Shown here: positions 7,748 to 14,920 of the stretch, piece by piece | How positions within the stretch are numbered: the stretch's first letter is position 1 | How the letters are laid out: the number at the start of each line of letters is the position of its first letter | Assembly: GCA_003561495.1 (NCBI GenBank) | Contig: PWWM01000168.1 | Location: 1 to 23,183 of the forward strand | Direction of reading: 5' to 3' | Length of the DNA stretch: 23,183 nt | Origin: Gammaproteobacteria bacterium | Lineage (GTDB): Bacteria; Pseudomonadota; Gammaproteobacteria; Xanthomonadales; Wenzhouxiangellaceae | Notes under the pieces: generated by a model | What the model saw: the letters and a program-made list of their open reading frames with translations, nothing else | Databases searched by the model: none | What the model was told of the DNA's origin: nothing | Position numbers and translations under genes: made by a program

Positions 7748-7815
7748 AGAGGCACAGAGGGCACGGAGAAAAGAATTTAACTTCTTGATTCCTTCTCTGT
7801 GTTCTCTGTGCCTCT
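7748..7815. repeat. Imperfect inverted repeat (CACAGAG-type element) between convergent genes
   Basis: The left arm 7748-7770 (begins AGAGGCACAGAG) and right arm 7793-7815 (ends CTCTGTGCCTCT) pair at 20 of 23 positions. The inner sequence adds AAGAA/TTCTT. It lies between two convergent genes and could act as a bidirectional terminator. The strong strand asymmetry (purine-rich versus pyrimidine-rich arm) differs from the REP-like repeats elsewhere in the window. The rest of the 225-bp gap shows no gene. Confidence 0.65.
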
Positions 7816-7864
7816 GTGGTTTACTTTCTTTTCTGCCATTGCGAGTTCAGGAAGTCTGCGAGGG

Positions 7865-8227
7865 TCAATCTTTTTCGATCAGGCGCCCGATCAGGTAAGG
7901 CTCCATCATGGCCCAGGCAGCCGGGCTGTGGTCGCGCCCTATACCCTTGGTGCGCATGGCTTCGGTGGCTTCGCGACCACACCAGGCTTCCATGATGCGC
8001 GGGGGTGTCGGGTGGTCGGGAATATATTCGGTAAAGTCGTAGACCTTGCCCTCGATGACCTTCCAGCAACTGTCCAGGCTGTCGTGTTCGGCCACTTCTT
8101 TGAGCGTGTATTCGGGCAATGCCGAGTCATCGCGCATGGCCGGTTCGGGCGATAGCCAGGACATGGCGGCCACGGTCATCACGCTGGCCCAGAAGGCGAC
8201 GAAGGCTGCAAAGGTGATCTTTTTCAT
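7865..8227 (-). CDS. Small membrane-anchored or exported cytochrome b5-like protein
   Basis: The 120-residue protein has an N-terminal hydrophobic segment (residues 4-25, signal peptide or anchor) followed by a cytochrome b5-like heme domain: YTLKEVAEHDSLDSCWKVIEGKVYDFTEYIPDHPTPP. The proposed axial ligands are His72 (in DHPTPP, the place of the family HPGG) and His100 (GRDHS). Its ATG overlaps the stop of the upstream reductase gene in an ATGA arrangement (8224-8227), so the two are translationally coupled. By inference it accepts electrons from, or gives them to, the reductase on the periplasmic face. The frame stays open upstream to 8656, but that extension lies over the reductase gene and is not real coding sequence. 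The physiological substrate is unknown. Confidence 0.82.
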   Translation of the reverse strand: MKKITFAAFVAFWASVMTVAAMSWLSPEPAMRDDSALPEYTLKEVAEHDSLDSCWKVIEGKVYDFTEYIPDHPTPPRIMEAWCGREATEAMRTKGIGRDHSPAAWAMMEPYLIGRLIEKD

Positions 8228-9534
8228 AGCAGCTCGAATTCCTCGGTATGGATTCGCGAGTAGGGCAGTCCGATTGAGCGCAGGTGAGATTGCACGGTCC
8301 GGTTCAGCGGCATCGGACCACAGATATAGACCTCGCGCTGCTCGATATCGGAACAGTTTTCTTTCAGGAATTCGACCGAAATGGGGCCTTCCTGGTAGAA
8401 ATAATGAAAAGTCAGGACAAAGTCGGGAATTCGGCCGGCCAGTTCGGCCAGTTCGTCGGCGAACAGCAGTCGCGCCTCGTCCTGAACGCAAAAGACAAGC
8501 TGAATATCGCCACTTTCCCCGAGTGCGGCCAGGTGGCGCATGCGCGCAAGGAAGGGCGTGATGCCGATGCCGCCGGCCACCCAGAGTTCGGGCGTGTCCA
8601 CTTTGTTGCTGGTCGGAAAGAACCGGCCATAGGGCCCCTCGATGGCCACCCGACATCCCGGCTCGATGGTCTGAATCGCCCGGCTGGCGTCGCCGAGGTC
8701 CTTGATGGCGACACGCAGATTCTCCTCGGTGGGCGAGGATGACAGGGTGTACGGATGTTCTTCGCCATGACCGGCCTCAAGTTTTCTGTCGAAGGGCGTC
8801 ATGTAGATGAAGTTTCCGGCATGATACTTCAGGTGTCGTCGCCCCGGCGCCAGGGTCAGTTCGACCACGTTGTTGGCGACCCGATCAACAGCCACAAGCT
8901 TGTGGTTGAGCCGTCCGATGCGTCGCGAAAACACGAACCGCCAGGCCATGGCGCCAACCGCCAGCAGGGCAAGCAATGACCAGATCCAGACATCCAGGTT
9001 CATCGGCATGGTGCGGCTGAACAGGTAAGTGTGGACCAGGGCCAGGATGGCCGCCGGTCCGGCCAATGCGTGGATGCGTTTCCAGCGCTCGTAGTTGGGG
9101 GGTCCGAAGAAGGCAAAGCTCGGCGCCAGAAAAATCATCATCAATACCAGCGCCAGCCAGCCGCTCCAGGTCGCGATGTCCGAGAGCGGTGGAAACAGGG
9201 TCGCCATGGCGACATCGTGACCGTGCCCGGCGGCGGCCAGCATCAACAGAACCGGGTGGGCCAGTAACAGCAGCAGCGAAGCCGCGCCGAGCAAGTGATG
9301 TGAGTGCCAGAGCTTGGTCAGCCCGCCAAAGGGCTGGTCAAAGCCGGGCACGCGCGCACTCAGGGCGGCTGAGAGCAACAGAAAGGCCAGCCCCAGGACT
9401 CCAGTGAGTCGGCCCAGCATGTTCAGCAATGCCTGGCCATCGGCGAAATCCGCCCTGGTGAGTCCAGACAAAAAGAAGGCCAGTGGCAACAGTGCAATGG
9501 CCCAGACCAGTTTCCTGGCCATACTTGCGCTCAT
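8224..9534 (-). CDS. Ferric reductase-like transmembrane flavohemoprotein (FNR-type FAD/NAD(P)H domain)
   Basis: The 436-residue protein has five to six membrane helices in residues 8-205 and then an FNR-type reductase. Candidate heme ligands are His78-80 (HSHH), His93, His155 and His168, spaced as in ferric reductase/NADPH oxidase proteins. Cytosolic motifs are HPYTLSSSP (260-268, FAD), GPYGRF (300-305), GGIGITPF (321-328, nucleotide) and YICGP near the end. It would move electrons from NAD(P)H via FAD and two b hemes across the inner membrane. The ATG at 9534 is chosen because GGAG lies 9 nt upstream and the helix starts soon after; an upstream ATG at 9648 would overlap the start of prfB and add a basic, unrelated stretch. 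The downstream cytochrome b5 gene overlaps by four bases. Confidence 0.85.
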   Translation of the reverse strand: MSASMARKLVWAIALLPLAFFLSGLTRADFADGQALLNMLGRLTGVLGLAFLLLSAALSARVPGFDQPFGGLTKLWHSHHLLGAASLLLLLAHPVLLMLAAAGHGHDVAMATLFPPLSDIATWSGWLALVLMMIFLAPSFAFFGPPNYERWKRIHALAGPAAILALVHTYLFSRTMPMNLDVWIWSLLALLAVGAMAWRFVFSRRIGRLNHKLVAVDRVANNVVELTLAPGRRHLKYHAGNFIYMTPFDRKLEAGHGEEHPYTLSSSPTEENLRVAIKDLGDASRAIQTIEPGCRVAIEGPYGRFFPTSNKVDTPELWVAGGIGITPFLARMRHLAALGESGDIQLVFCVQDEARLLFADELAELAGRIPDFVLTFHYFYQEGPISVEFLKENCSDIEQREVYICGPMPLNRTVQSHLRSIGLPYSRIHTEEFELL

Positions 9535-9597
9535 GAGGAATCTCCGTCGTTTTTTCTTTGGGGGGACTACCCAAGTGTCGGCTTCAATGCCCTTAAA

Positions 9598-9606
9598 TGC
9601 TACAAT
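9598..9606 (+). promoter_or_regulatory. Extended -10 promoter for prfB-lysS
   Basis: TGCTACAAT (9598-9606) is an extended -10 element (TGN followed by TACAAT); no good -35 is seen. It lies 40 bp before the prfB ATG in the divergent gap with the reductase gene. Confidence 0.45.
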
Positions 9607-9646
9607 AACCGGTTTGCCCTGACCGAGAATTCTCTGAGATCGAGCC

Positions 9647-10745
9647 ATGGAACAGACTGCCCTGAAAAGCCTGCTTTCGGACCTGGAGCGCCGCGTTGCT
9701 GCGCTTAGGGGGTATCTTTGACTTCGATGGCAAGGTAGAACGTCTCGAGGAAGTTACCCGCGAACTCGAAAACCCGGATGTCTGGAACGATCCGGACCAC
9801 GCGCAGAAGCTGGGCAAGGAGCGTTCGGATCTGGATCGTTCGGTCAGTGCCCAGCGCGAGGTATTCGACGGGGTCAGCGATGCCGGTGAGTTGCTGGAGA
9901 TGGCACTGGCCGAAGACGATGAGGAAACCCTGGCCAGTGTTGCCGGCGACCTGGAAAGCCTGGAGCGCAAGGTGGCTGACCTTGAGTTTCAGCGCATGTT
10001 CTCCGGTGAAATGGATGACCGCCCGTGTTTTATCGATATCCAGGCCGGTTCAGGTGGAACCGAAGCCCAGGACTGGGCGGAAATGCTGTTGCGCATGTAC
10101 CTGCGCTGGGCTGAGCAGCGCGGCTGGAATTCCGAATTGATCGAGGTGTCTGCGGGTGAGCAGGCCGGAATCAAGAGTGCGACCATCCGGGTCGAGGGCG
10201 ATCATGCATTTGGCTGGTGCCGGACCGAGACCGGGGTCCACCGCCTGGTGCGCAAGTCACCGTTTGATTCGGGCAATCGCCGCCACACCTCCTTTGCCAG
10301 CGTGTTCGTCTCGCCCGAGGTCGATGACAACATCGAGATCGATATCGATCCTTCCGAGCTGCGTATCGATGTCTACCGGGCATCGGGCGCCGGGGGACAG
10401 CACGTCAACCGGACCGAATCGGCGGTGCGCATCACTCATGAGCCCAGCGGTATCGTGGTTCAGTGTCAGACTGATCGTTCGCAACACCGCAACAAGGACC
10501 GGGCCATGGGGCAGTTGCGCGCCAAGCTCTACGAGATGGAATTGCAGAAGCAGCGTGACAAGGCCCAGGCCGCCGAGGAAGAGAAGGCCGATATCGGCTG
10601 GGGTAGCCAGATTCGCAATTACGTGCTGGATCAGTCCCGCATCAAGGATTTGCGCACCGGCGTGGAGCGGACCGACACGCAGAAGGTGCTGGACGGGGAT
10701 CTGGATGAGTTCGTGGCTGCCTCGTTGCAGGCCGGGCTTGAGTAA
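9647..10745 (+). CDS. prfB: Peptide chain release factor 2 (RF2), with programmed +1 frameshift
   Basis: RF2 releases peptides at UGA and UAA. Translation starts at the ATG at 9647 and reads 24 codons (ending RGYL) to an in-frame TGA at 9719-9721. A +1 shift at CTT TGA C continues from GAC at 9720. The site has the AGGGGG Shine-Dalgarno-like element at 9707-9712, three bases before CTT, exactly as in E. coli. The product is 365 residues, the same length as E. coli RF2. The UGA-recognising SPF is at 204-206 and the catalytic GGQ at 249-251. The frameshift gives autoregulation: low RF2 slows termination and favours the shift. lysS follows 55 bp downstream without a terminator, as in E. coli. 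Confidence 0.98.
9707..9722 (+). promoter_or_regulatory. prfB: RF2 programmed +1 ribosomal frameshift site
   Basis: AGGGGG, then TAT, then CTT TGA C. The internal Shine-Dalgarno-like run is three bases from the slippery CTT codon, and the in-frame UGA is the signal that makes the shift depend on RF2 level. Confidence 0.97.
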
Positions 10746-10800
10746 TGATTGAGGGGTCAGTGATCAGGGGGACGGGATTAATTGATTGCAGGTTTTGGAA

Positions 10801-12336
10801 ATGAGTGACGAATCGAAAGTGACGGAAGCGGTTGATGAGAATCGGTTGATTGCCGAGCGGCGGGCCAAGCTCGATCAGCTGCGGACGCTGGGGCAGGCCT
10901 ATCCGAATGACTGGCGCGTCAATACCGATGCCGCCCGACTGCAGGAGCGCTTCGGCGATTCCGGTCAATGGACCAATGAAACGCTGGAGGAGCTGGATGA
11001 GTCGTTCAGCGTGGCCGGGCGGATCATGTCCCGGCGCATCATGGGCAAGGCCAGCTTTGTTCATGTTCAGGATGGATCCGGGGAACGTTTTCAGCTTTAC
11101 CTTCGTCGCGACGATTTGCCGGACGGCGTGTACCAGGCATTCAAGGGCTGGGACATCGGTGACCTGATCGGCGCCGGTGGTACGCTGATGCGCACCCGCA
11201 CCGGTGAACTCAGCCTGCATGTCGGTGAACTTCGCCTGCTGGCCAAGTCGTTGCGTCCACTGCCGGAGAAGTGGCACGGTCTGACCGACCAGGAAACCCG
11301 CTACCGGCGCCGTTACGTGGATCTGATTGTCAATCCGGAAGTGCGCCAGACCTTCGTGCGTCGGACCGAGGTCATTCGCGGCATTCGCCGCTTTCTTGAT
11401 GATCGCGGGTTTCTGGAAGTCGAAACTCCGATGATGCATCACATCCCCGGTGGCGCCACCGCACGGCCCTTCGTGACCCACCACAATGCGCTGGACATTG
11501 ACCTGTACCTGCGCGTGGCCCCGGAGCTGCACCTGAAGCGCTTGGTGGTCGGCGGGCTGGAAAAGGTCTACGAGATCAACCGAAATTTCCGCAATGAAGG
11601 CGTGTCAACCCGACACAACCCCGAGTTCACCATGCTGGAGTTCTACTGGGCGCATGCCGATTACAACGATCTGATCGAACTGACCGAGGAGATGCTCAGG
11701 GCGGTGGTGACCCAATTGCCGGGATTGGAAAGTGGCAAGGTCGATTACCAGGGAGAATCGATTGCATTTGACGGGCAGTACCGACGCCTGAGTGTGGCCG
11801 ATGCGGTCATGGAGTATTGCCCCGATCCGGAAGGCGTGGATCTTCGCAACCTCGATCATCTGCGCAAGCTTTGCGAGCGCGATAGCATTCATGTTGAGAA
11901 GGCCTGGGGCTGGGGTCGCTTGCTGATGGAACTGTTTGAACACCATGCCGAGCATCACCTGATCCAGCCAACCTTCGTGACCGGTTATCCCATTGAAGTT
12001 TCGCCGTTGTCACGGCGCAATGACGAGGATCCGGAGCTGGCGGATCGTTTTGAATTGTTCGTGGCCGGGCGCGAGATTGCCAATGGATTTTCCGAACTCA
12101 ACGATCCCGAAGACCAGGCCGAGCGATTCCGCGCCCAGGTGGCTGCCCGCGATGCCGGTGATGCCGAGGCGATGCATTACGATCATGATTATGTTCGCGC
12201 ACTGGAGTATGGCATGCCGCCGGCGGCGGGTGAAGGGATCGGCATAGACCGGCTGGTGATGCTGCTGACGGATTCACCCTCGATTCGGGATGTGTTGCTG
12301 TTTCCCTATCTTCGCCCGGAAATCGATCAGGACTGA
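10801..12336 (+). CDS. lysS: Lysyl-tRNA synthetase, class II
   Basis: Charges tRNA-Lys. The 511-residue protein has an N-terminal OB-fold anticodon domain (FSVAGRIMSRRIMGKASFVHVQD, about residues 72-95) and a class II catalytic core: motif 1 near FLEVETPMMHHIPGGATARPF, motif 2 FRNEGVSTRHNPEFTMLEFY, motif 3 GIGIDRLVMLLTDSPSIRDVLLFP. These are clear LysS signatures. The ATG at 10801 begins MSDESKV, close to the MSEQ start of E. coli; a TTG 15 bases upstream is in frame but less likely. No terminator is obvious after the stop. The short gap before it contains a GGGGTCAG-type sequence also seen after the gene at 13436. Confidence 0.97.
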   Translation: MSDESKVTEAVDENRLIAERRAKLDQLRTLGQAYPNDWRVNTDAARLQERFGDSGQWTNETLEELDESFSVAGRIMSRRIMGKASFVHVQDGSGERFQLYLRRDDLPDGVYQAFKGWDIGDLIGAGGTLMRTRTGELSLHVGELRLLAKSLRPLPEKWHGLTDQETRYRRRYVDLIVNPEVRQTFVRRTEVIRGIRRFLDDRGFLEVETPMMHHIPGGATARPFVTHHNALDIDLYLRVAPELHLKRLVVGGLEKVYEINRNFRNEGVSTRHNPEFTMLEFYWAHADYNDLIELTEEMLRAVVTQLPGLESGKVDYQGESIAFDGQYRRLSVADAVMEYCPDPEGVDLRNLDHLRKLCERDSIHVEKAWGWGRLLMELFEHHAEHHLIQPTFVTGYPIEVSPLSRRNDEDPELADRFELFVAGREIANGFSELNDPEDQAERFRAQVAARDAGDAEAMHYDHDYVRALEYGMPPAAGEGIGIDRLVMLLTDSPSIRDVLLFPYLRPEIDQD

Positions 12337-12467
12337 AAGCCCGGTTTCAGGAAAGTTTTTCTTGATCGCTGTCGGCTTCGGGTTCATCATTCCGGCCATG
12401 AACACAAACCACGCCAAGCGAGAAACTTTTCGGCCGGTGGATTTCGATCCACTGACTCGCATCGCTC

Positions 12468-13436
12468 ATGAAGTCGATTGATGTACTGATTGTCGGGGCG
12501 GGCTGGACCGGCCTGACCGCGGCCAGCGCGCTGAAGGCGGCTGGCCGTGAAGTGGTCGTGGTCGACAAGGCGCGCGGCCCGGGAGGGCGTTCATCGACGC
12601 GTCGCCAGGATGGGTTTTCCTTTGATCACGGCGCCCAGTATCTGACCGCCCGGGATGAAGCCTTTCGCGCCCAGGTGGAAGCCTGGCGTGATCTGGATCT
12701 GATCGCAACCTGGCAGCCACGTATCCGGGTGGTGGGTGCACGCCCGGATTCGGCCAATGGCAGCCCGGATGAGCGCCTGGTTGGGGTACCCGGCATGAAC
12801 GCCGTGCTCCATTACCTTGCCGGTCATATTGACTGCCGATTCGGTAAAAAGGTGGCGAAAATCGAGTGGTCTGATGATCACTGGACCATTGTCGACGAGC
12901 GGGGTGATCGCTTGAGCGCCCGAAACCTGATCCTGACCCCGCCACCCCAGCAGACCGCGGCGCTGCTCGGATCACAGCACCCACTGTACGATCAGGTTTC
13001 TGCCGTTCCCATGGCTCCGGCATGGGCGCTGCTGCTGGCCTTCAGCATGAGAACGCAGACCGAATTCGATGCCGTGTTCGTCAACGAAGGGCCATTGGGC
13101 TGGATTGCCCGCAACGGCGACAAGCCGGGTCGGCAGGGCAATGTCTGGGTGGTGCATGCATCGCAGCAATGGTCAAGGGAAAACCTTGAACGGGACGCCG
13201 AGGATGTGGCCAGTGAGATGCTTGCCGCCTTCAATGAGATCGTGAATTTTGCCAGGTCCATGCGTCCTGCCGTCGCCACCGCGCATCGTTGGCGTTACGC
13301 CTTGTGTCCCGAACCGCTCAATTGCAGGGCGATCACGTGCCCGGAGCAGAACCTGGTCATCGCCGGGGATTGGTGTGCCGGTAATCGGATCGAGGGCGCC
13401 TGGCTGAGTGGTCGGGCTGCCGCCGGGGTTGTTTAG
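12468..13436 (+). CDS. FAD-dependent amine oxidase-like oxidoreductase (COG3380 type)
   Basis: The 322-residue protein begins with a dinucleotide-binding Rossmann motif (DVLIVGAGWTGLTAASAL) and the second strand ending EVVVVDKARGPGGRSSTRR, followed by FDHGAQYLTAR. The C-terminus has a second FAD motif, VIAGDWCAGNRIEGAWLSGR. This is the RenA-like group of NAD(P)/FAD-dependent oxidoreductases; the substrate is unknown. It follows lysS by 131 bp on the same strand. The ATG at 12468 has no Shine-Dalgarno sequence, but a 27-codon reading frame (12398-12481) ends inside its fifth codon, so coupling is possible. It converges with lpxH. Confidence 0.85.
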   Translation: MKSIDVLIVGAGWTGLTAASALKAAGREVVVVDKARGPGGRSSTRRQDGFSFDHGAQYLTARDEAFRAQVEAWRDLDLIATWQPRIRVVGARPDSANGSPDERLVGVPGMNAVLHYLAGHIDCRFGKKVAKIEWSDDHWTIVDERGDRLSARNLILTPPPQQTAALLGSQHPLYDQVSAVPMAPAWALLLAFSMRTQTEFDAVFVNEGPLGWIARNGDKPGRQGNVWVVHASQQWSRENLERDAEDVASEMLAAFNEIVNFARSMRPAVATAHRWRYALCPEPLNCRAITCPEQNLVIAGDWCAGNRIEGAWLSGRAAAGVV

Positions 13437-13446
13437 GGGTCAGGAT

Positions 13447-14226
13447 TCACAGGTCGGGGGTCAGGGGAATGAGGTTGATTCGACTTTGGGTGTTTCGTTC
13501 CAGCCTCAATAACTCCACTTGACCGTTGACAATTCGCACGGCGCTGCCGTGATCGTCGTGCCAATCACCCAATACCACGCGCCGACAGGATTTACCATCC
13601 ACCTCGAGTTCGTGGATGGCCGGGCGGTGGGTGTGGCCATGGATCAGCCACTGCACGTCATGCCGGACAAAGGTCTCGGTCACTGCATCGGCATTGACGT
13701 CCATGATGGAATCGGGCTTGTTGCGATTTTGACGACGGCTGATGGAACGTGCCAGGCCGGCCAGTATCCTGCGCCACCACAAGGGCCTGGAGAGCACTCG
13801 TCGTTGCCAGTCAGGATTGCGAACCTTGCGTCGAAAACGCTGGTAGGCATGATCGTCGGTGCACAAGGTGTCGCCGTGCATCAACACAGCAGTCAGGAGA
13901 TTGTCATCAAGCCGGAAGGGCTCGGTGATCGGGACCAGTCCGGCGCGTCTGCAATAGTCTTCACCGACCAGGAAGTCACGGTTTCCGGCCATGAAGTACA
14001 GATCGGCGCCGGTTTCGGCAAGAGACTTCAGGGCCTTGGCAACCTGATGCTCCATCGGGCCGGCGGCATCATCACCGATCCAGGCCTCGAACAGATCACC
14101 AAGAATATAGAGCGCGCGGGCCCGGGAGGCCGGGCCGCGCAGGAAGTCGAGCAGAAGCTGGGTCGTTGACTCGCGACCTGCATCCAGATGCAGGTCAGAG
14201 ATCAGGTAGACCGGTCGATCACTCAG
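13447..14226 (-). CDS. lpxH: UDP-2,3-diacylglucosamine diphosphatase LpxH (start codon unusual)
   Basis: LpxH splits UDP-2,3-diacylglucosamine to lipid X and UMP, the fourth step of lipid A synthesis, at the inner membrane. The calcineurin-like metal motifs are complete: SDLHLD, GDLFEAWIGDDA, GNRDF, MHGDTLCTDD and HGHTHRPAIHE. However, no ATG, GTG or TTG lies in frame between an upstream TGA (14250-14248) and SDLHLD. CTG at 14226 (MSDRPVYLISDLH, 259 residues) is taken here; CTG at 14205 is the other choice. The first in-frame ATG, at 14055, would remove two metal motifs. A one-base indel next to a GTG at 14222 is the alternative. The gene overlaps the ppi stop by 8 bases. Its last 10-15 residues (NLIPLTPDL) come from a GGGGTCAGG-like repeat. 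Confidence 0.88.
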   Translation of the reverse strand: MSDRPVYLISDLHLDAGRESTTQLLLDFLRGPASRARALYILGDLFEAWIGDDAAGPMEHQVAKALKSLAETGADLYFMAGNRDFLVGEDYCRRAGLVPITEPFRLDDNLLTAVLMHGDTLCTDDHAYQRFRRKVRNPDWQRRVLSRPLWWRRILAGLARSISRRQNRNKPDSIMDVNADAVTETFVRHDVQWLIHGHTHRPAIHELEVDGKSCRRVVLGDWHDDHGSAVRIVNGQVELLRLERNTQSRINLIPLTPDL

Positions 14227-14815
14227 GGATCTCGGCCCGCTCGATGATCACCGGCTCGGTGGGCACGTTCTGGTGCGGACCATGGTTGCCGGTCGCCACC
14301 TCGCGAATGGTATCGACCACGTCCATGCCGTCGGTGACCTGGCCAAACACGGCGTAACCCCAACTCTGGCCGGAGTGCTTGCCGCGATGGTCGAGGAAGT
14401 TGTTGTCGGTGACATTGATGAAAAACTGCGAAGTGGCCGAGTGCGGGTCATTGGTGCGCGCCATGGCCAGAGTGCCGCGCTTGTTGCTCAAACCATTGTC
14501 GGCCTCGTTGGTGATCGGATCACGGGTTGGCTTCTGCTCGAAGTCGGTGTCAAATCCGCCACCCTGGATCATGAAATTGGAGATGACCCGGTGGAACAGG
14601 GTGCCATCATAATGGCCGTCACGGGCATATTGCAGAAAGTTTTCGACGGATTTCGGGGCCTTGTCCTCGAACAGTTCGATGGTGATGGCGCCATGGTTGG
14701 TATGCAGAATCACGCTGGGATACTCCGTTTTTTCGCTATCGTCGGTTTCGTTGGCCTGCGTTTCGGCAACTGCCACAAGTGGCAGGGCCAGGAGAAGAAA
14801 AGCCAGAATACGCAT
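14219..14815 (-). CDS. Peptidyl-prolyl cis-trans isomerase, cyclophilin type, exported
   Basis: The 198-residue protein has a signal peptide (MRILAFLLLALPLVAVAETQ, likely cleaved after AVA or AETQA) and a full cyclophilin domain: FHRVISNFMIQGG, SQFFINVTDNNFLD and YAVFGQVTDGMDVVDTI. It should catalyse proline isomerisation in the periplasm, like PpiA of E. coli; PpiB, next to lpxH in E. coli, is cytoplasmic. The ATG at 14815 is chosen because the signal peptide starts there; the frame stays open to 15316, but that region is antisense to mtnA. lpxH follows with overlap. It diverges from mtnA. Confidence 0.92.
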   Translation of the reverse strand: MRILAFLLLALPLVAVAETQANETDDSEKTEYPSVILHTNHGAITIELFEDKAPKSVENFLQYARDGHYDGTLFHRVISNFMIQGGGFDTDFEQKPTRDPITNEADNGLSNKRGTLAMARTNDPHSATSQFFINVTDNNFLDHRGKHSGQSWGYAVFGQVTDGMDVVDTIREVATGNHGPHQNVPTEPVIIERAEIPE

Positions 14816-14833
14816 CACTTGAGCATGCTCCGG

Positions 14834-14863
14834 TTGAATGTTTGAAGGGTCTTTAATGATACT
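14834..14863 (+). promoter_or_regulatory. Possible sigma-70 promoter of mtnA
   Basis: TTGAAT (14834-14839), 18-nt spacer, GATACT (14858-14863), in the divergent gap with the cyclophilin gene. Each box matches four of six consensus positions. Confidence 0.35.
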
Positions 14864-14920
14864 TGGTTTGTGGATTTGATGTGTGCACGATCGCTGATTC
14901 GAGGTCGGCAGAAAGGTAAA

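Noticed and set aside
8228..8656. Upstream extension of the cytochrome b5 frame
   Set aside because: Lies within the reductase gene in another frame; the ATGA overlap gives a proper start at 8227.
9535..9648. N-terminal extension of the reductase to an ATG at 9648
   Set aside because: Would overlap the prfB start and lacks homology-like features; the ATG at 9534 has a ribosome site.
13447..14055. lpxH starting at its first in-frame ATG
   Set aside because: This would lose the SDLHLD and GDLFEAW metal-binding motifs that are encoded immediately upstream in the same frame.
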